DNA of 13,012 bases from contig JAKAYZ010000004.1 in the NCBI GenBank assembly GCA_021816165.1, positions 1-13,012 of the forward strand. Direction: 5' to 3'. This document shows, piece by piece, positions 1 through 8,096 of the stretch. The position numbers were made by a program, and so were the translations under genes. The stretch comes from Planctomycetota bacterium (GTDB lineage Bacteria; Planctomycetota; Phycisphaerae; WQYP01). The notes below the pieces were generated by a model that was not told the origin of the DNA, did not search any database, and saw only the letters and a list, made by a program, of their open reading frames with translations. The first letter of the stretch is position 1. Every line of letters starts with the position of its first letter.

Positions 1-669
1 CAGCGTGGCACCGGTGGTGCATACATCATCCACCAGCCATACATGCCTGCCGGCCAGATCAAACCCGTCGACCGCCGCAAAAGCCCCGCGCAAATTATCC
101 CGGCGTTCCGCCGCACTTTGGGTGCGCGTTTGCGGCCGCGTGGCACGCCGCCGTCGCAGTACCTGTGCGATCGGCAGGTTCAACCGGTCTCCGACGCCAT
201 GGGCCAATTCCGCGGCCTGATTAAATCCGCGGCTCCATTGGCGAACTGGGTGCAGGGGAACGGGAATAAGAATATCCATCGGCACATTCGGCCGATGCCG
301 GCAGGCCGCAGCCATCCAATCAGCCAGCACCGGCGCAATGCCCCATTGCCGCCTGAATTTAAGCTGGTGCACCATGGAAGCAAGCGGTCCGTGCAGCGGC
401 CCGGCCCGCAGCAGGCAGCGCAAGGTAAGGGATCGCGAGGCGCATCGCGGGCAACCGGCGGTTTGGGAATGCGGCCCCAGGGTCAAGCCGCACTTGAAGC
501 AGTAAGGCCAATTCAGCAGATATTCCAGTTTTCGCCGGACTGCCAGGGAAAGCCCCTGTTCCGCCGCGGTAAGACCCGCACCGGTAATCCAGCAACTCTC
601 CGGGAAAAACGGTGAAGCCAGCCGCCGGGCAACCACCAGAAATGGAGCATGTGGTCGTGGCAACCTCAT
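1..669 (-). CDS. comF: ComF family protein (phosphoribosyltransferase-like), 3' end outside the window
   Basis: The reading frame is open from the ATG at 669 to the left edge (223 codons, no stop), so the C-terminus is missing. Visible features match the ComF family. There is an N-terminal zinc-ribbon-like pair CFKC (C57, C60) and CPRC (C73, C76), a conserved middle with LIPVPLHPVR (134-143) and RGFNQAAELA (147-156), and at the end the PRPP-binding signature LVDDVCTTGATL (212-223). Family members are about 220-250 residues, so only a short tail is lost. ComF proteins are linked to DNA uptake and fork restart in some bacteria; the exact biochemical role is still unclear. The start is supported by GGAGG about 10 nt upstream and by the ATGA overlap with the stop of the acyltransferase-like gene, which implies translational coupling. 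The fold assignment is solid; a competence role is only inferred. Confidence 0.93.
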   Translation of the reverse strand, partial: MRLPRPHAPFLVVARRLASPFFPESCWITGAGLTAAEQGLSLAVRRKLEYLLNWPYCFKCGLTLGPHSQTAGCPRCASRSLTLRCLLRAGPLHGPLASMVHQLKFRRQWGIAPVLADWMAAACRHRPNVPMDILIPVPLHPVRQWSRGFNQAAELAHGVGDRLNLPIAQVLRRRRATRPQTRTQSAAERRDNLRGAFAAVDGFDLAGRHVWLVDDVCTTGATL

Positions 670-2120
670 GATGCCATATCCTCCAGCCCCCGGACAAAAT
701 CACGGCATAAATTTTCCGCCGCCGGCTCATTCATGGCGGTTTTTCGCCATGTAAAGGATAAATTCAGACGGCTGTCGGATATGTCGGAATTAGTGGAAGG
801 CAGCGGGCCGACCGTGGTAAGCGTTAAAACCAGGGGCAACAGCGGACCGGTGGGCGATATTCTAATGTAATCAAGAATGGGAAAATCCGCCGGGCGCTGC
901 GCCGGACACATCCATTGAGCTGTCAAATTCACGTTGGACACCCCCGCCGCCACCGGCGTATTTTTCTGAAAGAACAGAGCTTGATGCCGCGGCTGATCAT
1001 ACATTCTCCAAAAAAATCGCGCCACATCGAGCGTGCGCAGCGCCAAGCCGGCTTCACTGCGGCTTTTATAGCGCCTGGTCTGCCGGGTGATGGATTGAAT
1101 CAGTGCTGTGGTTTGCCGGATATCCGCCAGGTTCACCTGCGTTGTTGAAAAACCCAGGTACAGCCCGAATACGTCCGCCAATTGCGGACCGGCAAGGTGG
1201 CGCATGTCCACAATGGTGCCAAGTGAGAGCCGGTCCCGCCGGCCCAGCAAACCACCGCGAAAGTCCGTCCCGCCCGCCTGCATCAGCGGACCCATGGCCC
1301 GGGCAATGGCGGCTAAAAACAGATCATTGACACTGCCTCCATGCCGCCGCGCCGCGGTCTGAAGCCGGTTGATCAGACCATCGGGGAGAGACTGCAATTT
1401 AAGACCAACGGAAAAATCCAGCGGATCGGCGAGGTTCACCCGCCACGCCCGCCGGTGGCGGATATAAAATTTAAGCCCCCCCGCGATAGTCCGGCACCGC
1501 CCAAACAGCGGCGATCGCCCGGCCGGCGGCCATACTATGTTTTGTCCCGGAAGTCGCGGCGGTGAACCAGCGGATGCACCCGCCAATGATGGACAATCCA
1601 GATAATATGCAGCCAGCGATTGCATGAACATCCGCATGCCGCCGCTGTCCGCCAGCCAATGATCATACATCACCAGCACCCAGTGCCGCGGGCCGGTGGG
1701 ATCCGCGGATGATTCAGGCGTGTTAATTAAAAAAAACCGCAGCGGAATATCGGACGGCGTAAAAGGCCGATTCATTTGTAGTGCGGCAATCTGCTCAATA
1801 TTTTGATCCGATACCTGCACCTCCAGGACATCCACGGGTGTAAAACGCACCGCATGATCGCCAAATTCCGGAATACCCAGCCCTATCTCCGCCAACAGCC
1901 GCAGCGCCGCAAGCCTCATTTTTTCCGCATCCGGCCGGCCGCGTACACACATCGCCTGCCCGGCGGTGTACGGACCAAGGCGGGTCCATTGCCGCATGAA
2001 CTGCTGAAACGTATTCAGCGGCATGTCGGCACCCGGCATCACCTTGTTATCGTTGCCTTCGGCCGGACGTCCGGCCGGTGAGCCGCGGCCGCCATACCCG
2101 GTATGTGCATCTGCGCTCAT
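666..2120 (-). CDS. HxxxD acyltransferase-like protein (wax ester synthase / condensation-domain superfamily)
   Basis: This 484-residue protein has the layout of the CoA-dependent acyltransferase / condensation superfamily. The catalytic-type motif is HWLADSGG (H154-xxx-D158), where WS/DGAT enzymes usually show HHxxxDG; here the first His is Asp153 and a Ser follows Asp158. SVNDLFLAAIARA (263-275) resembles the TVNDxxLAAV segment of wax ester synthases. GVSNVNL (393-399) resembles the SNVPGP segment near the C-terminal half. The first ~32 residues are Gly/Pro-rich and look disordered. A later start at Met33 (2024) is possible, but GGGAG about 13 nt before 2120 favours the longer form. The gene lies 51 nt after the methyltransferase and overlaps comF by ATGA, so it is probably the middle of one operon. 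The acyl donor and acceptor cannot be told; acylation of a lipid or small hydrophobic product is an inference. Confidence 0.75.
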   Translation of the reverse strand: MSADAHTGYGGRGSPAGRPAEGNDNKVMPGADMPLNTFQQFMRQWTRLGPYTAGQAMCVRGRPDAEKMRLAALRLLAEIGLGIPEFGDHAVRFTPVDVLEVQVSDQNIEQIAALQMNRPFTPSDIPLRFFLINTPESSADPTGPRHWVLVMYDHWLADSGGMRMFMQSLAAYYLDCPSLAGASAGSPPRLPGQNIVWPPAGRSPLFGRCRTIAGGLKFYIRHRRAWRVNLADPLDFSVGLKLQSLPDGLINRLQTAARRHGGSVNDLFLAAIARAMGPLMQAGGTDFRGGLLGRRDRLSLGTIVDMRHLAGPQLADVFGLYLGFSTTQVNLADIRQTTALIQSITRQTRRYKSRSEAGLALRTLDVARFFWRMYDQPRHQALFFQKNTPVAAGVSNVNLTAQWMCPAQRPADFPILDYIRISPTGPLLPLVLTLTTVGPLPSTNSDISDSRLNLSFTWRKTAMNEPAAENLCRDFVRGLEDMAS

Positions 2121-2171
2121 GATGGATAAATCACTCCCAAATGCACCAATTGCATGGATACCCGCGGCTGG

Positions 2172-2825
2172 TCACTGCTTCCAGGGCCGCGGCAGGAAAC
2201 GGCCGACGGTCTGACGGTATTTTTCGTAATGGCTGCCGTGCAGCTTGATCAGGTATCCTTCCTCACGTCGGGCTTCCACTTGCAACATGGAAATGTGCAC
2301 GACCGCAGTCAGGAACATCAGCGGCGTGGGAACCGCCAGCACCGTGCCGATCATCAAAAACATGGAGAGCGAGTAAATAGGATGGCGCACAAAGCGGTAC
2401 GCCCCGCGGACAACAAGCTCCGTTTTTTCACCGGGATCAATTCCGATCCGCCAGGACCGCCCCATCTGCCGCCAGCAAATAAACGTAAGGCCAAGGCACA
2501 CCGCGCCGCCGCCGGCCCCCGCCGCCGCCAGCAGCCGGGCCATCAAACCGGTTCCCGCCACCGATGCGAGAATCCACGGCGGCTGCCCGCGGCCGAAACC
2601 GGCTGCCAAGCCGAATAACCAGGGTTGAATGCACCAGGCCAGAACCGCGGGCCCCCACAACACACGCATCCATTGGCCGACGCGTTCACGCGGTACCATG
2701 TTGGGGTCTTTGCCTATTTTGGACGCAATTCGCCAGCTTTTTACCAGCACCGTGCCCCAATAAACCGCCAGTTCCACGCCACACGCCAGGGCCGCAAGTT
2801 TTATTAGTCCGATTCCCAATGTCAT
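2172..2825 (-). CDS. Isoprenylcysteine carboxyl methyltransferase-like (ICMT/PEMT superfamily) membrane methyltransferase
   Basis: With the start at 2825 the product is 217 residues and mostly membrane-embedded, with hydrophobic stretches near 5-28, 57-77, 86-117 and 152-182. The C-terminal half carries the family signature: VRGAYRFVRHPIY (139-151), then EARREEGYLIKLHG (184-197) and HYEKYRQTVGRFLP (199-212), the SAM-binding arrangement of ICMT-type and phospholipid methyltransferases. The frame stays open upstream to 3032, but those 69 residues are Arg/Pro-rich and not conserved-looking, and AGGA lies about 5 nt before the ATG at 2825, so the shorter start is chosen. It is first in the leftward cluster with the acyltransferase-like gene and comF. 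Bacterial members methylate varied substrates (lipids, carboxylates, thiols), so the substrate is unknown. True isoprenylcysteine methylation is unlikely in a bacterium. Confidence 0.85.
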   Translation of the reverse strand: MTLGIGLIKLAALACGVELAVYWGTVLVKSWRIASKIGKDPNMVPRERVGQWMRVLWGPAVLAWCIQPWLFGLAAGFGRGQPPWILASVAGTGLMARLLAAAGAGGGAVCLGLTFICWRQMGRSWRIGIDPGEKTELVVRGAYRFVRHPIYSLSMFLMIGTVLAVPTPLMFLTAVVHISMLQVEARREEGYLIKLHGSHYEKYRQTVGRFLPRPWKQ

Positions 2826-3211
2826 TGAATCCTGTCCGCCAGATATTTTTACCAACGATATTGTAACGCCTCGCGGCCGCGCGGCCAGTTGGTATGTATC
2901 GGCCCGCGGAGGTCCATAATCCGGCGGTCGCGGCGGCAGGCTGCGTCTGTTTACCGGCTGCGTCCCAAAAGCGACAAAATGCGTGTTTCGTTGCATTAAA
3001 GTTCCGATCTGTTCGATAGAAACACTGTACACGTTGGTTTGAGTGAAACCGGGACAAGAATTTCATTTCGCCCGGTCACTCGGTTCTGAAGATTGAGTTT
3101 ATCGCGTCGAATAGGCGGCATAGCGCGTCAAGTGACTCGCGGCCTCGAATGTTCGGCGCGGCATCGCCGATGGGCGGACAGGCCTGCGGCGGCAAATGAG
3201 GAGGTGAAGCC
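2826..3211. other. Divergent intergenic region (386 nt)
   Basis: This region separates the leftward methyltransferase cluster from the rightward DUF1444 gene and must hold both promoters. It contains a perfect 12-bp palindrome, GGCCGCGCGGCC, at 2875-2886. A TACAAT hexamer on the minus strand just left of it could be a -10 element for the methyltransferase, but no matching -35 is visible in the GC-rich sequence behind it. I see no convincing promoter for the DUF1444 gene, no tRNA and no small ORF with a ribosome binding site. Confidence 0.5.
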
Positions 3212-4522
3212 ATGAGCGACTGGACACAACTGAACATGAAGAACCTTTCGCTGGACGTTCCGGACGATTTCAGCCATCAGATTTATGATGACAACCGGCT
3301 GATTGTGCGGGACCCTTCCGCAACCATGCTCGTGGAATTCCAGCTATTTAACACCAATTCCGCCAAAACCGAACCGGCCGGGACAGCCGGGAAAAAGCGG
3401 ACTCCGCCCTCACCAAAACAGGTGCGGGCCACCCTTCAACAATGGAACAAAAAGCTCAACAGTGCCCGTATGCTGGAACATCCGCACGATGTTCCGGGTA
3501 CAAATCATTTAACCTACACAGCCCAGGGCGAACAGCGGCTGGGAACGTTTGCCGGTATCCTGCAGAAAATCCGGGTTCAACGTTCGGCGACAAGCTGGCG
3601 CTTCTGGGCGGTGTGTGCGGATCAAAGCACGCTGCTGGCCGCGGCGCACGGGCCGCGCACGGCGATGAATTCTTTCCAGAAAACACTTGATCGCATCATT
3701 CGCAGTGTTCGGCTGAGCGGGACGGCACAATTCAAAAAGCCGTTTATTCAGTCCGTTGTTGAACTGGCCCGGCAGAGGTTGCCGGCGGAATCGCTGGCCG
3801 TGGTGGACAGCGAAACGCTGAGCGTGGGCGGGATGCGCATCCGGGTATCGCCCCTGCATCAGGCTTATGTGGACCAGCCGGAAGGCCTGGAAGAAAATGT
3901 CCGTCAGTTTTTTGACGACCTGCTGGTGGAAAATTCCTCCGATCCGGCCTCCACGGAAGGGTGGCAGGCGGCGCGCGACTCCGTGTTTCCGCTGTTGCTG
4001 CCCGTGGCGCTGGCCGATATACACCCGCGTGATATTGTCCGGGAAGACTGGCTGAACCAGCTGGCGATTGTTTATCGCATGCGGGATATAGCCACCTTGA
4101 TCACCCATGACGCCTGCAAAAACTGGGGCATTACTCCGGAACAGCTCCACAAACATGCCATCAGCAATCTGGTCCGGCAGACGCGTGAATTAAGCATGAC
4201 CGGCGGCAACAGCGGGAATTATTCCATGTTCAGCTTTCCGCGGGATGAAGCCATGAACTCCGCACGGCTGCTGCTGCCGCTGGTGCAGCGCCACCTCCGG
4301 CCGCACCTGGGAAAAACGTTTTATATGGCCATTCCGGATCGCGACAGCCTGCTGGCATTTTCCGCCGAAGACGACGCCACGCTCAACTGGCTGCGGCACC
4401 AGGTGGAATTGCGCTTTGCCGCGGCCGCCCATCCGCTGAGTGACAAACTGTTTCTGATCACGCCGGATGGCGTGGTGGGCGATTATGCCCCCGCTCAACC
4501 GGAATCCGAAATGCCGCAATGA
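3212..4522 (+). CDS. DUF1444 (YtpQ-like) family protein with extra N-terminal domain
   Basis: The 436-residue product has no signal peptide or membrane segment and should be cytoplasmic. Residues ~174-425 match DUF1444 proteins such as Bacillus YtpQ: an opening helix FIQSVVELARQRLP (178-191), a central acidic helical part, and the C-terminal hallmark IPDRDSLLAFS (374-384). Residues 1-170 form a second domain, beginning LSLDVPDDF, with alternating short strands and ending in a helix (SFQKTLDRIIRSV, 154-166). It resembles small PsbP/DcrB-like or DUF1795-type domains in style, but I cannot assign it. DUF1444 has no established biochemical function. The start is well supported by a strong GGAGGTGA 4 nt before the ATG. 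The gene stands alone, with a divergent neighbour on the left and an intrinsic terminator directly after the stop. Confidence 0.8.
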   Translation: MSDWTQLNMKNLSLDVPDDFSHQIYDDNRLIVRDPSATMLVEFQLFNTNSAKTEPAGTAGKKRTPPSPKQVRATLQQWNKKLNSARMLEHPHDVPGTNHLTYTAQGEQRLGTFAGILQKIRVQRSATSWRFWAVCADQSTLLAAAHGPRTAMNSFQKTLDRIIRSVRLSGTAQFKKPFIQSVVELARQRLPAESLAVVDSETLSVGGMRIRVSPLHQAYVDQPEGLEENVRQFFDDLLVENSSDPASTEGWQAARDSVFPLLLPVALADIHPRDIVREDWLNQLAIVYRMRDIATLITHDACKNWGITPEQLHKHAISNLVRQTRELSMTGGNSGNYSMFSFPRDEAMNSARLLLPLVQRHLRPHLGKTFYMAIPDRDSLLAFSAEDDATLNWLRHQVELRFAAAAHPLSDKLFLITPDGVVGDYAPAQPESEMPQ

Positions 4523-4551
4523 TCTACGGTCAGGGAGAGCGTATCGTGACC

Positions 4552-4584
4552 AGGGCCGCCTTGAACCGGGCGGCCCTTTCTTTT
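4552..4584 (+). terminator. Intrinsic (rho-independent) terminator of the DUF1444 gene
   Basis: A perfect 9-bp stem, AGGGCCGCC (4552-4560) with GGCGGCCCT (4569-4577), closes an 8-nt loop and runs straight into a T-rich tract, TTTCTTTT. It starts 30 nt after the DUF1444 stop. There is no T tract on the opposite strand, so it acts on plus-strand transcripts. It separates that gene from the convergent foldase gene. Confidence 0.9.
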
Positions 4585-4604
4585 CGGCCGACGGGGTCGA
4601 GACA

Positions 4605-5984
4605 TTATTTGTGAAAATAAAGGGCCAATGCCACATTTGTGGCGATTACCACCATCCGCTCCCGGGCCCGCAACGAGGCGCTGCTGTAAATCTTTTTATA
4701 GTAAGCGGCCATTGCCCGGCGGAACGCCCGGTGCCGCAATTTTTTTTCAATCGCGATTTGCGCTTTGCTGAACGGCACCACGGAATGGTGCTCCACCCTC
4801 TTGACGCGGATAATTTCCACCACATCGCGACGGGGCGCTTTTTTGTTCACCTCCAGCAGCGGCGGGGCCATCCCCCCGGCAGGCAGCGAAAACGCCACAC
4901 GCGCCACGGTCGCATTTGAAAGCTCGCCTCGGCGCACCATGCCCCAGTGACCGCCGTTTTCCGCCTGGCCGTCAATTGAATTATCCTCCGCAAGAAAGGC
5001 GAAATCGGCGCCCTTGCGTATACGGTTTTCCAGCTTCCGGCACCATGCCAGCGATTCGTTCTGGGCCTGAATGATTTGCGCCGGCGTGGGATGATGAACG
5101 GGCGTTGCTCCGGTAGGATCCGCCGGGTCCCGCGGCCATTTGCGGATCACCGGGTAAGTGATGGTGTACAGGTCCACCCGGGCATGCGTGGTAAAATTCC
5201 CCAGATGCTTCCGGTAATAGTGCCACATTTCCCGCCGCGTGATCACCAGATGCGGCGCCAGTTGCGCGGACATGTAATATCGCACTATGAAATTATCGCG
5301 ATATTCCCGGAGCTTGCGGGCCAGTGAACTGCCCTGCAGACGAAGTTCCCGATCCGCCACTTCATCCGACCCCATGTATTGGGCCACAAGCTTGGCCTTT
5401 TTCAACTGCACATAGGCTTCAGCCCGTTTCAGATCATCCTTGCTTAACTGATGTTTGGCGGCTTGGAGCATTAACAGATTGTCAATCTTGACCTGCAATT
5501 CATTGTTGATGGTACGGGCCGCCTGTTCAATAAAGAATGTCCGTGTACGACTAAGGGCCGCGTCCTTCTTTAACTGCGAGGCAATCGGTCCGAGAACGTC
5601 GTGCACAAACAGCGGCCGGCCGTTCACCGTGCCCAGCAGTGCCGCCACCGAAAGAGCCTGCCCCGGCCGCACCACGGAATTGGCCCGGATCACCGGTTTA
5701 GGGCCGCCAAGGGCGGACAACTGCTGCGCCGCAGCCAATGACGCCCCGCCGCCCGCCCACTCCGGCGCCTGTTTTTTAACCGGTAGCGGCATGCCGCTAA
5801 TGACCGGAGCCGGCATCGTGGCCGGTGCACCGGGACTTATAAACGAGCTAGGTGCGATTCCCCCGGCATTCTTGGTTCGCGTGCTGCTGCATCCGCCTGA
5901 CACCAGCACGGCCGCCAGCGCGCCGACCGCGGCCAGGACGCCGGTAATGCCGTTGAATCCGCCAAAATTGCTCATGCACTTCAT
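4605..5984 (-). CDS. Secreted PpiC/SurA-like peptidyl-prolyl isomerase, probable lipoprotein
   Basis: The product (459 residues) opens with a hydrophobic stretch (13-29) ending VLVSGGC, a lipobox-like site with Cys32. A low-complexity Pro/Ala/Gly linker (~40-115) follows. Residues ~118-265 look like a SurA-type helical chaperone domain, beginning LGTVNGRPLFVHDVLGPIA and rich in K/R/Q helices. Residues ~268-398 are a parvulin domain: ARVDLYTITYP, a ~30-residue insertion, then GGHWGMVRRGEL (344-355) and AFSLPAGGMAPPL (364-376), typical of the PpiC fold. A basic helical tail follows. These proteins assist folding of exported, often outer-membrane, proteins. The signal is odd: only one Lys before the hydrophobic core, and Ser at -3 of the Cys. 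GAAGG about 10 nt upstream supports the start at 5984 over Met4. The gene is monocistronic as far as visible. Confidence 0.85.
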   Translation of the reverse strand: MKCMSNFGGFNGITGVLAAVGALAAVLVSGGCSSTRTKNAGGIAPSSFISPGAPATMPAPVISGMPLPVKKQAPEWAGGGASLAAAQQLSALGGPKPVIRANSVVRPGQALSVAALLGTVNGRPLFVHDVLGPIASQLKKDAALSRTRTFFIEQAARTINNELQVKIDNLLMLQAAKHQLSKDDLKRAEAYVQLKKAKLVAQYMGSDEVADRELRLQGSSLARKLREYRDNFIVRYYMSAQLAPHLVITRREMWHYYRKHLGNFTTHARVDLYTITYPVIRKWPRDPADPTGATPVHHPTPAQIIQAQNESLAWCRKLENRIRKGADFAFLAEDNSIDGQAENGGHWGMVRRGELSNATVARVAFSLPAGGMAPPLLEVNKKAPRRDVVEIIRVKRVEHHSVVPFSKAQIAIEKKLRHRAFRRAMAAYYKKIYSSASLRARERMVVIATNVALALYFHK

Positions 5985-6359
5985 TTAACTGTTGCCTTCA
6001 TCTGCGCCGTGATTCTTCCACACTGAAAAATCAATTGTCGGCAATTAGCCTGCGGCCCATCGCCCTGGACCCATTTGTCTTATTGGAACATAAACCCGCG
6101 CGAAACACAAAGCATGACCGGAGCGACCGGCCAGGGCAACCGACGATTGGCCCCGGGCGCGAAATGCCGGAGGCGTGATTGGCAAAGAAGCGGCCGATTG
6201 TTCCCGCCAGTCGCCCGGGTTGTTCTCCCGGCGGCATTCGTACCATGCACAGCTCATCTTCTTACGCTACCATGTTGCCGGATGCACACGGCGGTTGCAC
6301 CCGCTGAATAAGCCGTGCCATTCGTGTTCCGGCCGTAGCGGCCGCACCTTGGAGATACC
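5985..6359. other. Divergent intergenic region (375 nt)
   Basis: This region lies between the leftward foldase and the rightward YkgJ-like gene. It holds two small inverted repeats: AATTG-TCGG-CAATT at 6033-6046, about 50 nt upstream of the foldase start, and the hairpin at 6330-6344 just before the YkgJ ribosome binding site. I could not find a -35/-10 pair I would defend on either strand, nor an RNA gene. The short reading frames across it lack ribosome binding sites. Confidence 0.5.
6330..6344 (+). repeat. Short perfect hairpin ahead of the YkgJ-like gene
   Basis: CGGCCG-TAG-CGGCCG can fold into a 6-bp GC-only stem with a 3-nt loop. It ends 6 nt before the GGAG (6351-6354) used by the gene at 6360. 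It leaves the ribosome binding site free. It could stabilise the 5' end of the mRNA or serve as a protein site. It may also be chance in GC-rich DNA. Confidence 0.4.
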
Positions 6360-6842
6360 ATGACGGACCTTCCCCGACGCACCGTTTCCCTTCCGGTCGA
6401 AAGCGCGCCGGAGGGCAAAAGCAAATGGTATAAGGCGGGGCTGCAGTTTAAATGCACGCAGTGCGGCAACTGCTGTTCCGGCGGGCCGGGGTTTGTATGG
6501 CTGACTGATGCGGACATGGAACGAATCGCCGCGTTCCTTGGACTGTCCGTGTCGGCGTTCACCGGCCAATATGTGCGACTCATTGGCGATCAGTTAAGCC
6601 TGACGGAAAAACCGGATTATGACTGCATATTCCTGCAACGGGCGGATGGAAAAGCCATGTGCGGTATTTATCCGGTGCGGCCGATGCAGTGCCGGACCTG
6701 GCCTTTCTGGGACATGAATCTTAAAAACGAGGATGCATGGGACCGGGCTGGCGGCCGCTGTCCGGGGATGCGCGACAAAACCGGCCCGGTTTACCCGTTT
6801 GAGCATATAGAAAAGTGCCGGAAACATCCGGAATCGCCATAA
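6360..6842 (+). CDS. YkgJ-family cysteine cluster protein (putative zinc/iron-chelating)
   Basis: The 160-residue soluble protein carries the CxxCxxCC-type cluster FKCTQCGNCCSGGPG (30-44; C32, C35, C38, C39), followed by the conserved downstream cysteines in DYDCIFL (C89), AMCGIYPVRPMQCRTWPFW (C101, C111) and GGRCPG (C134). The order CxxCGxCC ... CxIYxxRPxxCRxxPF is diagnostic of the YkgJ / UPF0153 family, presumed to bind Zn or an Fe-S centre; the reaction is unknown. A GGAG sits 5 nt before the ATG, which fixes the start. The gene is convergent with rpiA, the two stops being 36 nt apart. No obvious functional partner is adjacent. Confidence 0.92.
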   Translation: MTDLPRRTVSLPVESAPEGKSKWYKAGLQFKCTQCGNCCSGGPGFVWLTDADMERIAAFLGLSVSAFTGQYVRLIGDQLSLTEKPDYDCIFLQRADGKAMCGIYPVRPMQCRTWPFWDMNLKNEDAWDRAGGRCPGMRDKTGPVYPFEHIEKCRKHPESP

Positions 6843-6878
6843 ATCGGTAGGAACGGCCCAACAGACCGGTTTTAACGG

Positions 6879-7610
6879 CTAAACCGCGTTGCTGCGCGTC
6901 AAGTGCCGCTGCTTGTCAGCCGAATCCGCAACCAGCACATCGGTGGCGAAATTCAGAAATAAACCGGTCTCAACAATACCAGGAATTGATCGCAGGTGCC
7001 GGTCAAGTTCATCCGGCCGGTCAAACCATGGCGAGGTGCACGGGAACTTGGCATGGAGAAGCGGATTATGGTTGTCCGTAAGAAACAGCGTTCCATCCGG
7101 CCGGAGCCGGGGTGTGCATAACGCCCCCAGGGCACTCACGGCACGACTGACCGTGGGGATCGCGAATTCAATGACTTCAAGGAAAACCGGGAATGACGTT
7201 CCCAATCGCGGCACAATTTTTTCGCGCCCAACCACAATCACCATCCGGCGGGAAATTGACGCGACAACCTTCTCCCGCAGGAGATCTCCGCCGCCGCCTT
7301 TCAACAGATTCAGTGCGGGGTCCACTTCATCCGCCCCATCCACGGTTATATCCAGCGAAACCTGTTCCTCCAGAGTTGTAAGTCGAATACCGCATTCCCG
7401 GGCCAGCCGCGCGGTGGATTCGCTTGTCGGCACGCCGACAATACTCAGATGCTCTTCCCTGACCCGGCGGCCCAGCATGCGCACAAAGGCATGCGCCGCC
7501 CGCCCGCTGCCGAGCCCGACCGCTTGACCGGGTTGGATATAGGCGGCGGCCGTCGCGCCGATCTTTTCAAGCTCCGCGGGGGTGGCAATCGTCGGGTTTG
7601 CTTCGGTCAT
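6879..7610 (-). CDS. rpiA: Ribose-5-phosphate isomerase A
   Basis: RpiA interconverts ribose 5-phosphate and ribulose 5-phosphate in the pentose phosphate pathway. The 243 residues match the usual 220-240 and contain the family blocks in order: VGLGSGRAA (31-39), PTSESTARLA (61-70), TVDGADEVDP (89-98; D91 and D94), LKGGGGDLLREKVVA (103-117; K104 and the catalytic-base Glu113) and GLFLNFATDVLVA (216-228). All active-site positions known from the E. coli enzyme are present. The frame is open upstream to 7691, but the extra 27 residues are not part of the family and have no ribosome binding site, so Met at 7610 is chosen; it has only a weak GGA upstream. A CAU tRNA lies 116 nt upstream on the same strand, so some read-through from the tRNA promoter is possible. 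Confidence 0.96.
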   Translation of the reverse strand: MTEANPTIATPAELEKIGATAAAYIQPGQAVGLGSGRAAHAFVRMLGRRVREEHLSIVGVPTSESTARLARECGIRLTTLEEQVSLDITVDGADEVDPALNLLKGGGGDLLREKVVASISRRMVIVVGREKIVPRLGTSFPVFLEVIEFAIPTVSRAVSALGALCTPRLRPDGTLFLTDNHNPLLHAKFPCTSPWFDRPDELDRHLRSIPGIVETGLFLNFATDVLVADSADKQRHLTRSNAV

Positions 7611-7725
7611 GAAGATTCCATTATCAAAACGAGCCGCCGCTGCGGCCTGCTTCATGCAGAAATTTGCGTTACCGGCTGCTGTTGACCGCATTGCCCGCGG
7701 TGCTTCCGCCGGCCGTTTCCGCCAA

Positions 7726-7798
<73 letters not shown>

Positions 7799-7843
7799 TC
7801 GTCACACGCGGCGAGGATAACCGCCGCGATGCGAACCCATTCT

Positions 7844-7870
7844 TTTATACGCATTGGCACCGGGATGCAA
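7844..7870 (-). promoter_or_regulatory. Possible promoter of the tRNA gene
   Basis: On the minus strand, TTGCAT (7870-7865) and TATAAA (7849-7844) are separated by 15 bp. That would start transcription roughly 40 nt before the tRNA 5' end. The -10 is good, the -35 only fair and the spacing short, so this is a tentative call based on position. Confidence 0.35.
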
Positions 7871-8096
7871 CTGTGGGGGAAAAAGCCATTGATGCAGTAG
7901 ATCGACCCTAAAATCCGCGATGCGTGAAGACACGGCTGTGGGTCCATACGGATGATTGCACCCGGATGTCGGCCCCACTTGAATTCTTATCGGACGCGGC
8001 GTAAACTATGGATATTCCATTTCGAGGGAGATAAAAAAAAGGAAATTTGACCATGCGCTATCTGCATTGGTTTTTGCCGGAGCCTCGGAGAAATTG

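Noticed and set aside
43..615. Plus-strand ORFs across the left end, including one of 190 residues
   Set aside because: They mirror the comF gene on the minus strand, which has clear ComF motifs (CxxC pairs, VDDVCTTGAT). The plus-strand products are low-complexity and lack ribosome binding sites.
2826..3032. Upstream extension of the methyltransferase to a start at 3032
   Set aside because: The added 69 residues are Arg/Pro-rich, unlike the family, and the start at 2825 has an AGGA at good spacing.
6843..6881. CGGTTT/AAACCG inverted repeat between the convergent YkgJ-like and rpiA genes
   Set aside because: The stem is short, has no T tract on either side and overlaps the rpiA stop, so it cannot be called a terminator.
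7611..7691. Longer rpiA start at 7691
   Set aside because: It adds 27 residues not found in RpiA and has no ribosome binding site. The shorter form matches family length.
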